In this document: positions 7,379-13,897 of the stretch, one piece after another
Position numbering within the stretch: the stretch's first letter is position 1
Layout: every line of letters begins with the position of its first letter
Assembly: GCA_964478335.1 (NCBI GenBank)
Contig: CAYZIC010000059.1
Coordinates: forward strand, 1-14,733
From: CAYZIC01 sp964478335
GTDB taxonomy: Bacteria; Verrucomicrobiota; Kiritimatiellia; RFP12; DVOR01
Length of the DNA stretch: 14,733 nt
Direction of reading: 5' to 3'
Notes under the pieces: generated by a model
Told to the model about the DNA's origin: nothing
Database searches by the model: none
Seen by the model: only the letters and a program-made list of their open reading frames with translations
Position numbers and translations under genes: made by a program

Positions 7379-7413
7379 CCTACGCTACCCCCTGGCAGTC
7401 CTACGCTATCCCC
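7379..7413 (+). repeat. Direct repeat CCTACGCTAYCCC around CCTGGCAGTC
   Basis: CCTACGCTACCCC (7379-7391) and CCTACGCTATCCCC (7400-7413) are near-identical. The intervening CCTGGCAGTCCTACGCT (7391-7407) recurs with one mismatch at 11783-11799, and its first part again at 13731-13741. This module is therefore present in three separate intergenic islands. Confidence 0.55.
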
Positions 7414-7449
7414 AAAAAAGATCCCGCACGACTCGACAAAGCCACAACA

Positions 7450-7491
7450 GCGATGCGGTCCCGTTTTACCCATTAAAATTAAACAAGAGCC
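7450..7491 (+). repeat. ACCCATTAAAAT/AACAAGAGCC repeat module, copy B
   Basis: The module starts GCGATGC, continues through CGTTTTACCCATTAAAAT and ends TAAACAAGAGCC. It matches 11845-11887 almost completely and, inverted, 13530-13554. Here it runs straight into the TTCT-hairpin module, whereas the copy at 11845 lacks that module and copy A (1981) lacks the middle of this one. Confidence 0.75.
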
Positions 7492-7606
7492 ACATTGGCG
7501 CGCTTACGAGTTGTATTTTGTAGATTGATGCGTTTATTCTTAAACGCACGCCCCTGAGCCAGCCTCTCCCTATGAGAGCTTGCGCTACCCTAAGCAAAGA
7601 CTTCGC
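7490..7606 (+). repeat. Intergenic mosaic repeat, copy B (TTCT-loop hairpin module)
   Basis: Homologous to 1999-2098, with a 17-bp insertion at 7567-7583. The hairpin arms are TGCGTTTA (7529-7536) and TAAACGCA (7541-7548) around TTCT; the outer pair is lost here (A opposite C). A TAG interrupts the frame that is open in copy A, which argues that the module does not encode protein. Confidence 0.8.
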
Positions 7607-7640
7607 TCCACTGCTGCATCCCTAAAATGTCAACGCAGTC

Positions 7641-7664
7641 GCCATTTAATTCCATTAAAATGGC
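7641..7664 (+). other. 7-bp hairpin following repeat copy B
   Basis: GCCATTT (7641-7647) and AAATGGC (7658-7664) flank a 10-base loop. It occupies the same place after CGCAGTCGCCATTT as the hairpin at 2161-2182 in copy A, although the stems differ in sequence. Confidence 0.4.
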
Positions 7665-7682
7665 ACAAAAGCTATTTTAGTC

Positions 7683-7711
7683 TTGCTTTGTCTCGCTTAA
7701 TTTGGTATTTT
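7683..7711 (+). promoter_or_regulatory. Possible promoter for valS
   Basis: TTGCTT at 7683-7688, a 17-bp spacer and TATTTT at 7706-7711, each matching 4 of 6 consensus bases. It would give a leader of about 125 bases before the valS ATG. I looked for a T-box in that leader and saw no convincing specifier or antiterminator features. Confidence 0.35.
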
Positions 7712-7843
7712 ATTAGCCACATTTTAACCGACTAAAGGCTTTGGGATAAAGGATACACGCCTAATTGGTGTTTTCTAGTTGAAATTACACCCAAATAAGC
7801 CCAATTGCGATTGCTTGATAGAATAGAAAGAGAGTCTAGAATC

Positions 7844-10528
7844 ATGGATAAACATTACGATCCAAAGGCCGTTGAGGCAAAGTGGTACCCGATTTGGGAA
7901 GAACGTGGCTATTTTCATACAGAGCCCGCACAAGGTGGCAAGCCCTACGCCGTTGTCATCCCACCACCCAATGTAACCGGTATTTTGCACATGGGTCATG
8001 CTCTTAATGAGACGATTCAAGATATCTTGGTGCGTTGGCGTAGAATGCAAGGCCGCAATGTCTTGTGGATCCCGGGTACTGACCATGCTGGTATCGCCAC
8101 GCAAAACGTCGTCGAAAAAGCCCTCAAGCGCGACGAAGGCAAGCGTCGTCAAGATGTTGGTCGTGATGCCTTTATCGAGCGCGTCTGGGAATGGCGTAAG
8201 CAATTCGGCGGCACAATCGTTCACCAACAGCGCAAACTCGGCGCAAGCTGCGACTGGCAGAGAGAGCGCTTCACCATGGACGACGGTCTCTCCGATGCCG
8301 TGAGCAAGGTCTTCTGTGATCTCTATGACAAGGGGTTGATCTATCGTGGCAACTACATCGTCAACTGGTGCCCTCGCTGCGGTACTGCGCTCGCTGATGA
8401 TGAAACCGAGCACGAGCCCAACTCCGGTCACATCTGGCACATTCGTTACCCCGTCGTCGGCGGTGGCGAAGTCGTCGTCGCAACCACGCGCCCTGAAACT
8501 CTCCCTGGCGATACCGCTGTCGCAGTGAATCCTAGCGATGAACGCTACGCTGCGATTCATGGTAAGCGCGTGCTTTTGCCTTTGTGCAATCGCGAAATCC
8601 CCGTTGTCGTCGATGATTACGTCGAAAAAGACTTCGGTACCGGCGTGGTTAAAATTACCCCCGCTCACGATGCCAATGACTTTGCCGTCGGCCAACGCCA
8701 CGACTTGCCCGTCGTCAATGTGATGAATGGTGACGGCACGATGAATGAAGCCTCCGTGCACTATGCTGGTATGGATCGCTTTGAATGCCGCGAAAAGATC
8801 GTCAAAGACCTCGAAGCTGGCGGCTATCTCGTCAAGGTCGAGGATTATCAAAACCAAGTCGGACACTGCTACCGTTGCCACACCGTCGTCGAAAGCCGCC
8901 TCTCTAAGCAATGGTTCGTCAAGATGAAACCATTGGCTGAGCCTGCTATCGCCGCAGTTAAATCTGGCGAAGTGACCTTTACCCCTAAGCGCTGGGAAAA
9001 CATCTACTTCAACTGGATGGACAATATTCGCGACTGGTGTATCTCACGTCAAATCTGGTGGGGCCATCGTATCCCTGTCTACACCTGCTCATGTGGACAC
9101 GAATTCGCCTCTCCCACAGCACCAATATCCTGCCCCAAGTGCGGCGCCTGTGCCGATGCTTTAACCCAAGACCCTGACGTCCTCGATACCTGGTTCTCCT
9201 CATGGCTCTGGCCATTTACCACCATGGGGTGGCCAAATAAAGATGCGGCTGACTTAAAATTCTACTACCCGACCGCAGACCTCGTCACTGCACCAGACAT
9301 CATCTTCTTCTGGGTCGCACGTATGATCATGGCTGGCTACGAATTTATGGGACAAGCTCCCTTTAAGAATATCGTCATCCACGGTATCGTGCGTGATGAC
9401 CAAGGCCGCAAGATGTCCAAGTCTTTGGGTAACTCACTCGACCCGCTCAAGGTTATAGAAGAATACAGCGCAGATGCATTGCGTTTCAGCTTAGCCCTGA
9501 TCACCTCCATGGAGGTCGACACGCGTGTCAATATGAGCAAATTTGAGATCGGTCGTAACTTTGGCACCAAGATTTGGAACGCCGCCCGCTTCATGCAAAT
9601 GCAAGCAGAAAAGCTCCCCGGATTCTCATTCGCCAAATTTGCTGGTGACGATTTGACCCTCAATCCGGCCTTCCTCACCGATGATGATCGACACTTGCTC
9701 CTTAAGGCAAGCGACGTCACCGCGCAAGTTACCGAACACCTCGAGAAGTACCACTTCCAAGACGGCGCACTCGCCATCTATGACTTCGTTTGGACACACT
9801 TCTGCGACTGGTATCTCGAATACGCCAAAACCGACCTCTATGGAGAAGACCAAGCACGCCGCGAACAGATCCTCGCCATTTTGGCCACGATCTTTGCCCG
9901 CTGCTTGAAGCTCCTTCACCCCTATATGCCATTCTTGACAGAGGAAATCTGGCACCAGCTCGGCTACTGCGCAGATGATCAAACCATCATGCTCGCAAAA
10001 TGGCCTGAGGCATGGACCGCTGACCAAGTCGCCTCATGGCAATTGACTGCAGAAATCCGCGATGCTGTCGAAGCCAAACGCGAAATGATCACCGCTTCCC
10101 GAGCATTGCGTAGCGAATATGGTATCGCACCATCTGCATTGGTTAAGCTGATCATCCACCCCGCTGATGCACAAGTAGCAACCACATTGACCGCATCGAT
10201 GGATTCACTCAAGGTTGCCATGCGCGCGGACGAGATTACCTTCATCACTGAGGAACCCACCAAAGCAATGCCCCACACGCTTGTCAAGGCTGGCACCATC
10301 TACCTCCCCCTCGAAGGCCTCATCGATGTCCAAGCTGAAATCGCACGCATCAATAAGGAAATCGCCAAGAATCAAGGCTTCCTCAAGGGGATCAACGCTA
10401 AGTTGAGCAATGAAGCATTCGTCGCCAAAGCACCAGAAGCCATCATCGCCAACCAACGCGAAAAGAAGGTCGAGCTCGAGACAACCATCTCCAAGCTCCA
10501 AAAGCTGCTAAGCGCCTTCGACGCTTAG
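7844..10528 (+). CDS. valS: Valyl-tRNA synthetase
   Basis: Class I aminoacyl-tRNA synthetase that charges tRNA-Val in the cytoplasm and hydrolyses mischarged Thr-tRNA. From ATG 7844 it is 894 aa, normal for ValS. The HIGH signature is HMGH at 49-52 after PPPNVTGIL, and KMSKS is at 523-527. The editing (CP1) domain includes TTRPETLPGDTAVAVNP. Cysteine pairs in CPRCG, CYRCH, CSCGH and CPKCG suggest one or two zinc knuckles. The last 70 residues (VQAEIARINKEIAK onward) form the tRNA-binding coiled coil. An upstream in-frame TTG at 7805 would add 13 residues that do not look like ValS, while AAAGAGAG at 7827-7834 suits the ATG. The gene favours C-ending codons, which opens a long but meaningless frame on the opposite strand. 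Confidence 0.97.
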   Translation: MDKHYDPKAVEAKWYPIWEERGYFHTEPAQGGKPYAVVIPPPNVTGILHMGHALNETIQDILVRWRRMQGRNVLWIPGTDHAGIATQNVVEKALKRDEGKRRQDVGRDAFIERVWEWRKQFGGTIVHQQRKLGASCDWQRERFTMDDGLSDAVSKVFCDLYDKGLIYRGNYIVNWCPRCGTALADDETEHEPNSGHIWHIRYPVVGGGEVVVATTRPETLPGDTAVAVNPSDERYAAIHGKRVLLPLCNREIPVVVDDYVEKDFGTGVVKITPAHDANDFAVGQRHDLPVVNVMNGDGTMNEASVHYAGMDRFECREKIVKDLEAGGYLVKVEDYQNQVGHCYRCHTVVESRLSKQWFVKMKPLAEPAIAAVKSGEVTFTPKRWENIYFNWMDNIRDWCISRQIWWGHRIPVYTCSCGHEFASPTAPISCPKCGACADALTQDPDVLDTWFSSWLWPFTTMGWPNKDAADLKFYYPTADLVTAPDIIFFWVARMIMAGYEFMGQAPFKNIVIHGIVRDDQGRKMSKSLGNSLDPLKVIEEYSADALRFSLALITSMEVDTRVNMSKFEIGRNFGTKIWNAARFMQMQAEKLPGFSFAKFAGDDLTLNPAFLTDDDRHLLLKASDVTAQVTEHLEKYHFQDGALAIYDFVWTHFCDWYLEYAKTDLYGEDQARREQILAILATIFARCLKLLHPYMPFLTEEIWHQLGYCADDQTIMLAKWPEAWTADQVASWQLTAEIRDAVEAKREMITASRALRSEYGIAPSALVKLIIHPADAQVATTLTASMDSLKVAMRADEITFITEEPTKAMPHTLVKAGTIYLPLEGLIDVQAEIARINKEIAKNQGFLKGINAKLSNEAFVAKAPEAIIANQREKKVELETTISKLQKLLSAFDA

Positions 10529-10542
10529 CAAGCCCACGCCTG

Positions 10543-10574
10543 CTACGCTGTACGAGTCCATCTCGGCAGCGTAG
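10543..10574 (+). terminator. Hairpin after valS, possible terminator
   Basis: CTACGCTG (10543-10550) and CAGCGTAG (10567-10574) are a perfect 8-bp inverted repeat with a 16-base loop; three more pairs form outward if two G-U pairs are allowed. The sequence after it (TGGCTATTTGTGACTT) is only weakly T-rich, so intrinsic termination is uncertain. It separates valS from the glycosyltransferase, with 86 bp between the genes. Confidence 0.35.
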
Positions 10575-10614
10575 TGGCTATTTGTGACTTCTCCCACACC
10601 CTACGTGAGCTGAC

Positions 10615-11706
10615 ATGAAAATCATCCAGATCATCCCAAGATTAAACGAAGGCGGCGTCGAGCGCGGCACCGTCGAGTCCAGCCGTATCTATGTGCAGCA
10701 AGACCATCAAAATTGTGTCATCTCAGCAGGCGGTAAGCTCGTCGAAACCTTGACTCAACAAGGATCGCAGCACATCCAGATCGATGTCGCAACTAAAAAC
10801 CCCTTCACCTTTTTCTCCCGTGCTTGGCGCTTGCGCAAAGCGCTCAAAGCAATCCAGCCTGATGTCGTGCATATTCGGAGCCGCGTACCTGGCTGGCTCT
10901 TTAAGTTTGCCAATCGCACGCTTCACATCCCAGCCGTTGCCACGCTTCATGGTCTGAATAGTGTCAGCCGTTACAGCCAGATCATGGTCGACTTTGATCG
11001 CGTCATCTGCGTCAGCCAACAAGGTGTCGACTACATCCGTCAAAACTACCAAATACCCCTCGAAAAGATCCGCCTCATACCCCGCGGCGTCGACCCGACC
11101 ACATTTGATCCCGAGACCCTCGACCGAGGTTTCCAAAAAGACTTCTCCGATCGCTATCAGCTAGCTGGTAAAGTTGTCCTGACCATGGTTGGACGCATAT
11201 CTGCACTCAAAGGCTGCGAAGTCCTCATCAAGGCGGCCGCCCAATTGCCCAAGACCATCGACTGGGTCATGCTTATTGTCGGTGGCCCGCAAAAAGGCCA
11301 AGAGACCTACGTACAGAGCCTCCACGACCTAGTCTCCCAGCTCAACCTCCAGTCTCGCATCCACTTTACTGGGAGTCAGCGCGCCGTACCTGAGATCTAC
11401 GACCTCTCCACCATCGTCTTCAGCTGCAACACCCACAAACCAGAAGCCTTCGGCCGCTCCGTCGCAGAAGCCATCTCCATGAATCGACCCGTCATCGCTG
11501 CGGCTCATGGTGGCGTACTGGATATCATTCAGCCCGGCAAAACAGGCATCCTCGTACCACCCAGCGACGAACACGCCCTGTGCCAAGCCATCCAACATGC
11601 CCTAACGATCCCCTGGACCGGGTTGCGTCAAACAATCCTTGATCGCTTTGTCCTCTCCAAAATGGCAGGCGAAACCCTCGCCTGCTACCAAGAAATCATC
11701 AAGTAG
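10615..11706 (+). CDS. Family-4 (GT-B) glycosyltransferase
   Basis: Predicted to transfer a sugar from a nucleotide sugar to a growing LPS, O-antigen or other surface glycan at the cytoplasmic face of the membrane. The N-terminal half opens with IIQIIPRLNEGGVERG, the acceptor-side loop of GT4 enzymes such as WaaG-like proteins. The donor-binding half starts near 187 and contains VGRISALKG (R194, K199) and the E-x7-E signature (E277 in PEAFGRS, E285 in AEA), then GKTGILVPPSD. At 363 aa it is complete, with no membrane helix. The ribosome site is weak. Acceptor and donor cannot be inferred. The TviB-type dehydrogenase about 3.5 kb upstream could supply a related pathway, but valS lies between them. 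Confidence 0.9.
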   Translation: MKIIQIIPRLNEGGVERGTVESSRIYVQQDHQNCVISAGGKLVETLTQQGSQHIQIDVATKNPFTFFSRAWRLRKALKAIQPDVVHIRSRVPGWLFKFANRTLHIPAVATLHGLNSVSRYSQIMVDFDRVICVSQQGVDYIRQNYQIPLEKIRLIPRGVDPTTFDPETLDRGFQKDFSDRYQLAGKVVLTMVGRISALKGCEVLIKAAAQLPKTIDWVMLIVGGPQKGQETYVQSLHDLVSQLNLQSRIHFTGSQRAVPEIYDLSTIVFSCNTHKPEAFGRSVAEAISMNRPVIAAAHGGVLDIIQPGKTGILVPPSDEHALCQAIQHALTIPWTGLRQTILDRFVLSKMAGETLACYQEIIK

Positions 11707-11716
11707 CACGACGCAG

Positions 11717-11752
11717 CACGCTACCTGCCCGCCGCAGGCGCCTGTGTCCTCT
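11717..11752 (+). repeat. 36-bp GC-rich repeat, first copy
   Basis: CACGCTACCTGCCCGCCGC plus AGGC, ending GTGTCCTCT, recurs at 13667-13702 with two mismatches. It contains the small inverted repeat CCTGC-CCGCC-GCAGG. It lies 11 bp after the glycosyltransferase stop in one case and between convergent genes in the other. Just after it, CTCTCAGCG is directly repeated at 11750-11758 and 11767-11775. Confidence 0.7.
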
Positions 11753-11782
11753 CAGCGCTCTCCGCCTCTCAGCGGGAGATAA

Positions 11783-11828
11783 CCTGGCAGACCTACGCTT
11801 CCACATTCTAGGAGGCTCCGCCGCCTCC
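11783..11828 (+). repeat. CCTGGCAG module and GGAGGC/GCCTCC hairpin, copy 2
   Basis: CCTGGCAGACCTACGCT (11783-11799) matches 7391-7407 with one difference. It is followed by the hairpin GGAGGC (11811-11816) and GCCTCC (11823-11828) with loop TCCGCC. The same stem occurs at 2099-2113 and 13575-13589. Confidence 0.6.
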
Positions 11829-11844
11829 CACATTCCAAATCCTA

Positions 11845-11887
11845 GCGATGCTCTCGCCGTTTTACCCATTAAAATCAAACAAGAGCC
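11845..11887 (+). repeat. ACCCATTAAAAT/AACAAGAGCC repeat module, left of the beta-helix gene
   Basis: Starts GCGATGC, contains CGTTTTACCCATTAAAAT and ends CAAACAAGAGCC. It is the near-identical partner of 7450-7491 and is in inverted orientation to 13530-13554. The inverted pair brackets the gene at 11988-13526. Confidence 0.75.
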
Positions 11888-11926
11888 TCTTTTAGGGATT
11901 TTCTTGTGCTATTTGACATATTCTCC

Positions 11927-11955
11927 TTGACAGAAATCACAATGTAGCTTATAGT
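11927..11955 (+). promoter_or_regulatory. Near-consensus sigma70 promoter for the beta-helix protein
   Basis: TTGACA (11927-11932), 17-bp spacer, TATAGT (11950-11955): 6 of 6 and 5 of 6 matches. A second TTGACA lies at 11913-11918, offset by 14 bp, with no -10 at the right distance. Transcription would start near 11962, about 26 bases before the ATG. This is the strongest promoter in the window. Confidence 0.75.
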
Positions 11956-11987
11956 GATAGCAAGTTAATACTTCTAAAGGAGATGTC

Positions 11988-13526
11988 ATGATGCGTAGAT
12001 TCTGTATGTGCCTTGCCTGCCTTACCCTTGCGACGAGCCTGATTGCAAAGGAGGTTAAGATTGACGTTGCGACCCTTAAGCCTGATGCGTCCCCCACGCC
12101 CACAGGCGAGAGATGGACCTATTATCCCAGTTATAACTTGCTACAATTGGATGGCTCAACGAACGCTACGAATTATTCGTACATCCTGACTGGCACTGCA
12201 TCAAACCTCCGTATTGCGGTCAATCCTAGTATTAATAGCTCCCCTAATGTCTCGATCACCTTTGATAATTTAAACGTGACGTACACGGGGACCACCCCTG
12301 CACCCGCATTTGCAATTTCTTCAGGCACCCCTGGCAAGGGAAACCCTTGCCAAGTGACCTTGATCCTTAAAGGAAAAAACACCCTCTCCACGACCACTGG
12401 TCGCCCCGCTATTTTCGTTAATGGTAAAAGTAAATCATCATTGATAATCTCTGAAGAGAGCACGGGATCTTTAGAGGCAAAGGGTGGCACCAATAGTGCC
12501 GCAATTGGGAGTTTTAATAGTGGCACTCAAGACGAGAGTGTGGGGTCGATCTGGATCCAAGGAGGCCTTGTCATTGCGCAAGGTGGTGCTGGCTATCCCG
12601 CAATTGGTGGCCTAAAAATAGAAAAATACGAGGACGATTTATGGATTAAAGATGGTACATTGATTGCGAAAAAGGGCGCAGGTGCTAAAGCTGCAATTAC
12701 ATGTGCAGAAAGACCTATCCGTTTGGGAGGGGGATCCATTGTGGTTGATCAAAAGAGTGACGTGATCGGCGTTAATTCCGTGCAAATCCCTGTCACCTTT
12801 TCCAATCTCCCCAAAAATAAAAAGATCGCCAGTGCTCGGGGGGGGATTATGAATGGTGTCGATGAGTACAACACCGCGCACCTTTATACAACCGATTCTG
12901 GCAAAATAAGCCTCTGGCTACATAAAGATATGCGCTACGATCTTACGTTAATAGCAGCAGGTAGCTCCACAACCTATCAATACGGCTTTGACCTCGCAGA
13001 TAGCCCACTGACCGTAACGCCACAAATGCCTGATGCCCCGTGGACGGCCATTATGGTACCGACCATTGAACAAGACAAGCCCGATGTCCTCTCATTCATT
13101 CAGCAAGCCGCTTATGATTCAAATCCCTCCATCAAAAGCATTATAATTGATTCATACGAGGCTGGCTTCCTCTATCTCTTTAATCAAAAGCCCCACTTCA
13201 CAGTCGATACAACGGGGCAAGCACAAGTCGATCGTGGGAAAATTGACCTCAAGATCATCGGTTGCAAACTTAGCTTGATCGATGGTAAATTATGGCTCGC
13301 GATTAGTCTGGCATTATGGGATTACGATGGCAATCGTGTCACGGGAGGCACACACAGCTGGAATGGCCAAAAAGTCTCCATATTGGCCAAAGGCGACCTC
13401 GAGACCGAAGAAATAGAGATCCCCTACAATGAGACTTGGAAATGGGACACCGAGCAATTAACGTTAACCCTCCCACATGACACACTCCAAGGCAAGTCGA
13501 TCATTCAAGTCAATATCAAAAAATAG
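11988..13526 (+). CDS. Secreted beta-helix protein, probably carbohydrate-binding
   Basis: A Sec signal peptide is clear: MMRR, a hydrophobic core to about residue 19, and likely cleavage after A20. Residues about 65-260 show recurring strands of the type found in exported right-handed beta-helix proteins and in carbohydrate-binding proteins like Cthe_2159: PAFAISSG, VTLILKGKNTL, GSLEAKGG, AAIGS, GSIWIQGGLVIAQGG, PAIGG, DGTLIAKKGAGAKAAI. The C-terminal half (about 265-512) looks all-beta; I do not recognise it. No lipobox, membrane anchor, LPXTG or obvious type IX sorting tail is seen, so the final location is periplasmic or extracellular. AAAGGAG at 11976-11982 and a near-consensus promoter suggest high expression. 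ATG 11991 has slightly better spacing than ATG 11988. Ligand unknown. Inverted repeat modules flank the gene. Confidence 0.78.
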   Translation: MMRRFCMCLACLTLATSLIAKEVKIDVATLKPDASPTPTGERWTYYPSYNLLQLDGSTNATNYSYILTGTASNLRIAVNPSINSSPNVSITFDNLNVTYTGTTPAPAFAISSGTPGKGNPCQVTLILKGKNTLSTTTGRPAIFVNGKSKSSLIISEESTGSLEAKGGTNSAAIGSFNSGTQDESVGSIWIQGGLVIAQGGAGYPAIGGLKIEKYEDDLWIKDGTLIAKKGAGAKAAITCAERPIRLGGGSIVVDQKSDVIGVNSVQIPVTFSNLPKNKKIASARGGIMNGVDEYNTAHLYTTDSGKISLWLHKDMRYDLTLIAAGSSTTYQYGFDLADSPLTVTPQMPDAPWTAIMVPTIEQDKPDVLSFIQQAAYDSNPSIKSIIIDSYEAGFLYLFNQKPHFTVDTTGQAQVDRGKIDLKIIGCKLSLIDGKLWLAISLALWDYDGNRVTGGTHSWNGQKVSILAKGDLETEEIEIPYNETWKWDTEQLTLTLPHDTLQGKSIIQVNIKK

Positions 13527-13529
13527 GCT

Positions 13530-13554
13530 GGCTCTTGTTTAATTTTAGTGGGTC
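13530..13554 (-). repeat. ACCCATTAAAAT/AACAAGAGCC repeat module, right of the beta-helix gene (inverted)
   Basis: Read on the minus strand it is GACCCACTAAAAT then TAAACAAGAGCC, matching the copies at 7450 and 11845 at all but a few positions. It begins 3 bp after the beta-helix stop codon. Confidence 0.7.
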
Positions 13555-13574
13555 GGCAGTATAAAAGTTGTCGT

Positions 13575-13589
13575 GGAGGCAAAGCCTCC
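13575..13589 (+). repeat. GGAGGC/GCCTCC hairpin, copy 3
   Basis: GGAGGC (13575-13580), loop AAA, GCCTCC (13584-13589): a perfect 6-bp stem. Loops differ between the three copies (GCA, TCCGCC, AAA) while the stem stays the same. Confidence 0.6.
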
Positions 13590-13666
13590 TCTCGACTCCC
13601 AGCCGCAGCACAGCGCAGCGTTCTGTTGAATCTAAATAAATCCGCCCCCGCATCAACCCCACGCAC

Positions 13667-13702
13667 CACGCTACCTGCCCGCCGCAGGCACCCGTGTCCT
13701 CT
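13667..13702 (+). repeat. 36-bp GC-rich repeat, second copy
   Basis: Matches 11717-11752 with two differences (A for G and C for T near the middle). As in the first copy, it is soon followed by a CCTGGCAG module (13731-13738). Confidence 0.7.
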
Positions 13703-13734
13703 TCGTTCCTTTGTCCCTTTGTGATTAAACCCTG

Positions 13735-13816
13735 GCAGTCCCGCCTGCTGCAGTCGCCCCTCCTTACGCAACCAGTGGCCACAGGCCACCCCACTTCCCG
13801 CGGCAGGCGGGACTGC
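13735..13816 (+). repeat. Perfect 14-bp inverted repeat with an inner hairpin
   Basis: GCAGTCCCGCCTGC (13735-13748) is exactly complementary to GCAGGCGGGACTGC (13803-13816). In the 54-base loop a second perfect hairpin occurs, GTGGCC-ACA-GGCCAC (13775-13789). The structure directly precedes TTCT-hairpin copy C and may be one unit with it. Confidence 0.7.
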
Positions 13817-13863
13817 GTTTTTGTATATTGCTGCGTTTATTCTTAAACGCAGCCCCCTGGGCT
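13817..13863 (+). repeat. TTCT-loop hairpin module, copy C
   Basis: Shares TTTTGTATATTG with copy A, then the hairpin GCTGCGTTTA (13830-13839), loop TTCT, TAAACGCAGC (13844-13853), ten perfect pairs. Copy A has an A-T pair where this copy has C-G in the second pair of the stem, a paired change on both arms. Followed by CCCCTGGGC, comparable to CCTCTGAGC in copy A. Confidence 0.75.
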
Positions 13864-13897
13864 TGCCCTACACCCCCACGAGACGGTACGCATCGTC

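Larger units (their letters stand above)
7145..7843. other. Large non-coding repeat island between the dehydrogenase and valS
   Basis: About 700 bp with no convincing gene. In order it holds GGCTCTTGTT (7173-7182), a GC-rich stretch, a 15-bp perfect hairpin (7295-7326), four 10-bp tandem units (7326-7365), a split direct repeat (7379-7413), the ACCCATTAAAAT module (7450-7491), the TTCT-loop hairpin module (7490-7606), a small hairpin (7641-7664) and the probable valS promoter. GGCTCTTGTT at 7173 and AACAAGAGCC at 7482-7491 are inverted copies that bracket the first half. Open frames here on both strands run through repeats and are not conserved between copies. Confidence 0.7.
13527..13897. 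other. Non-coding repeat island between convergent genes
   Basis: 371 bp between the beta-helix gene and the HU-like gene. It holds the inverted module at 13530-13554, the GGAGGC/GCCTCC hairpin (13575-13589), the 36-bp repeat (13667-13702), the degenerate CACAAAG tandem (about 13698-13728), a long-armed inverted repeat (13735-13816) and TTCT-hairpin copy C. Overlapping open frames on the minus strand are made of these repeats and are rejected as genes. No classic terminator is seen for either convergent gene; the hairpins may serve instead. Confidence 0.7.

Noticed and set aside
7178..7528. Open frames of 96-116 codons on both strands between the dehydrogenase and valS
   Set aside because: They consist of tandem repeats, a palindrome and mobile modules, lack ribosome sites, and are not shared in frame with other copies.
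7145..7843. Possible CRISPR array, because many short repeats are clustered
   Set aside because: Repeats are of different sequences and irregular spacing, with no constant repeat/unique spacer alternation and no cas gene.
7690..7843. T-box or other riboswitch before valS
   Set aside because: No conserved T-box sequence or terminator/antiterminator pair could be made out, and the leader is short.
7775..8911. A 378-codon open frame on the minus strand opposite valS
   Set aside because: valS is unmistakable on the plus strand, and its C-rich third positions keep the reverse frame open. The translation is low-complexity in Val, Asp and Ala with no recognisable family.
11988..12060. Lipoprotein signal on the beta-helix protein (several Cys near the N-terminus)
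   Set aside because: Residues before C11 (Cys-Leu-Ala) do not fit a lipobox and the hydrophobic stretch continues past it; an ordinary Sec signal with cleavage near A20 fits better.
13430..13526. Type IX secretion sorting domain at the end of the beta-helix protein
   Set aside because: The ending QGKSIIQVNIKK has a basic tail, but the expected conserved glycine-rich and aromatic motifs of the sorting domain are missing.
13505..13794. Two overlapping minus-strand open frames of 92-94 codons after the beta-helix gene
   Set aside because: They overlap repeat modules and each other, have no ribosome site, and resemble translated CACAAAG-type repeats.
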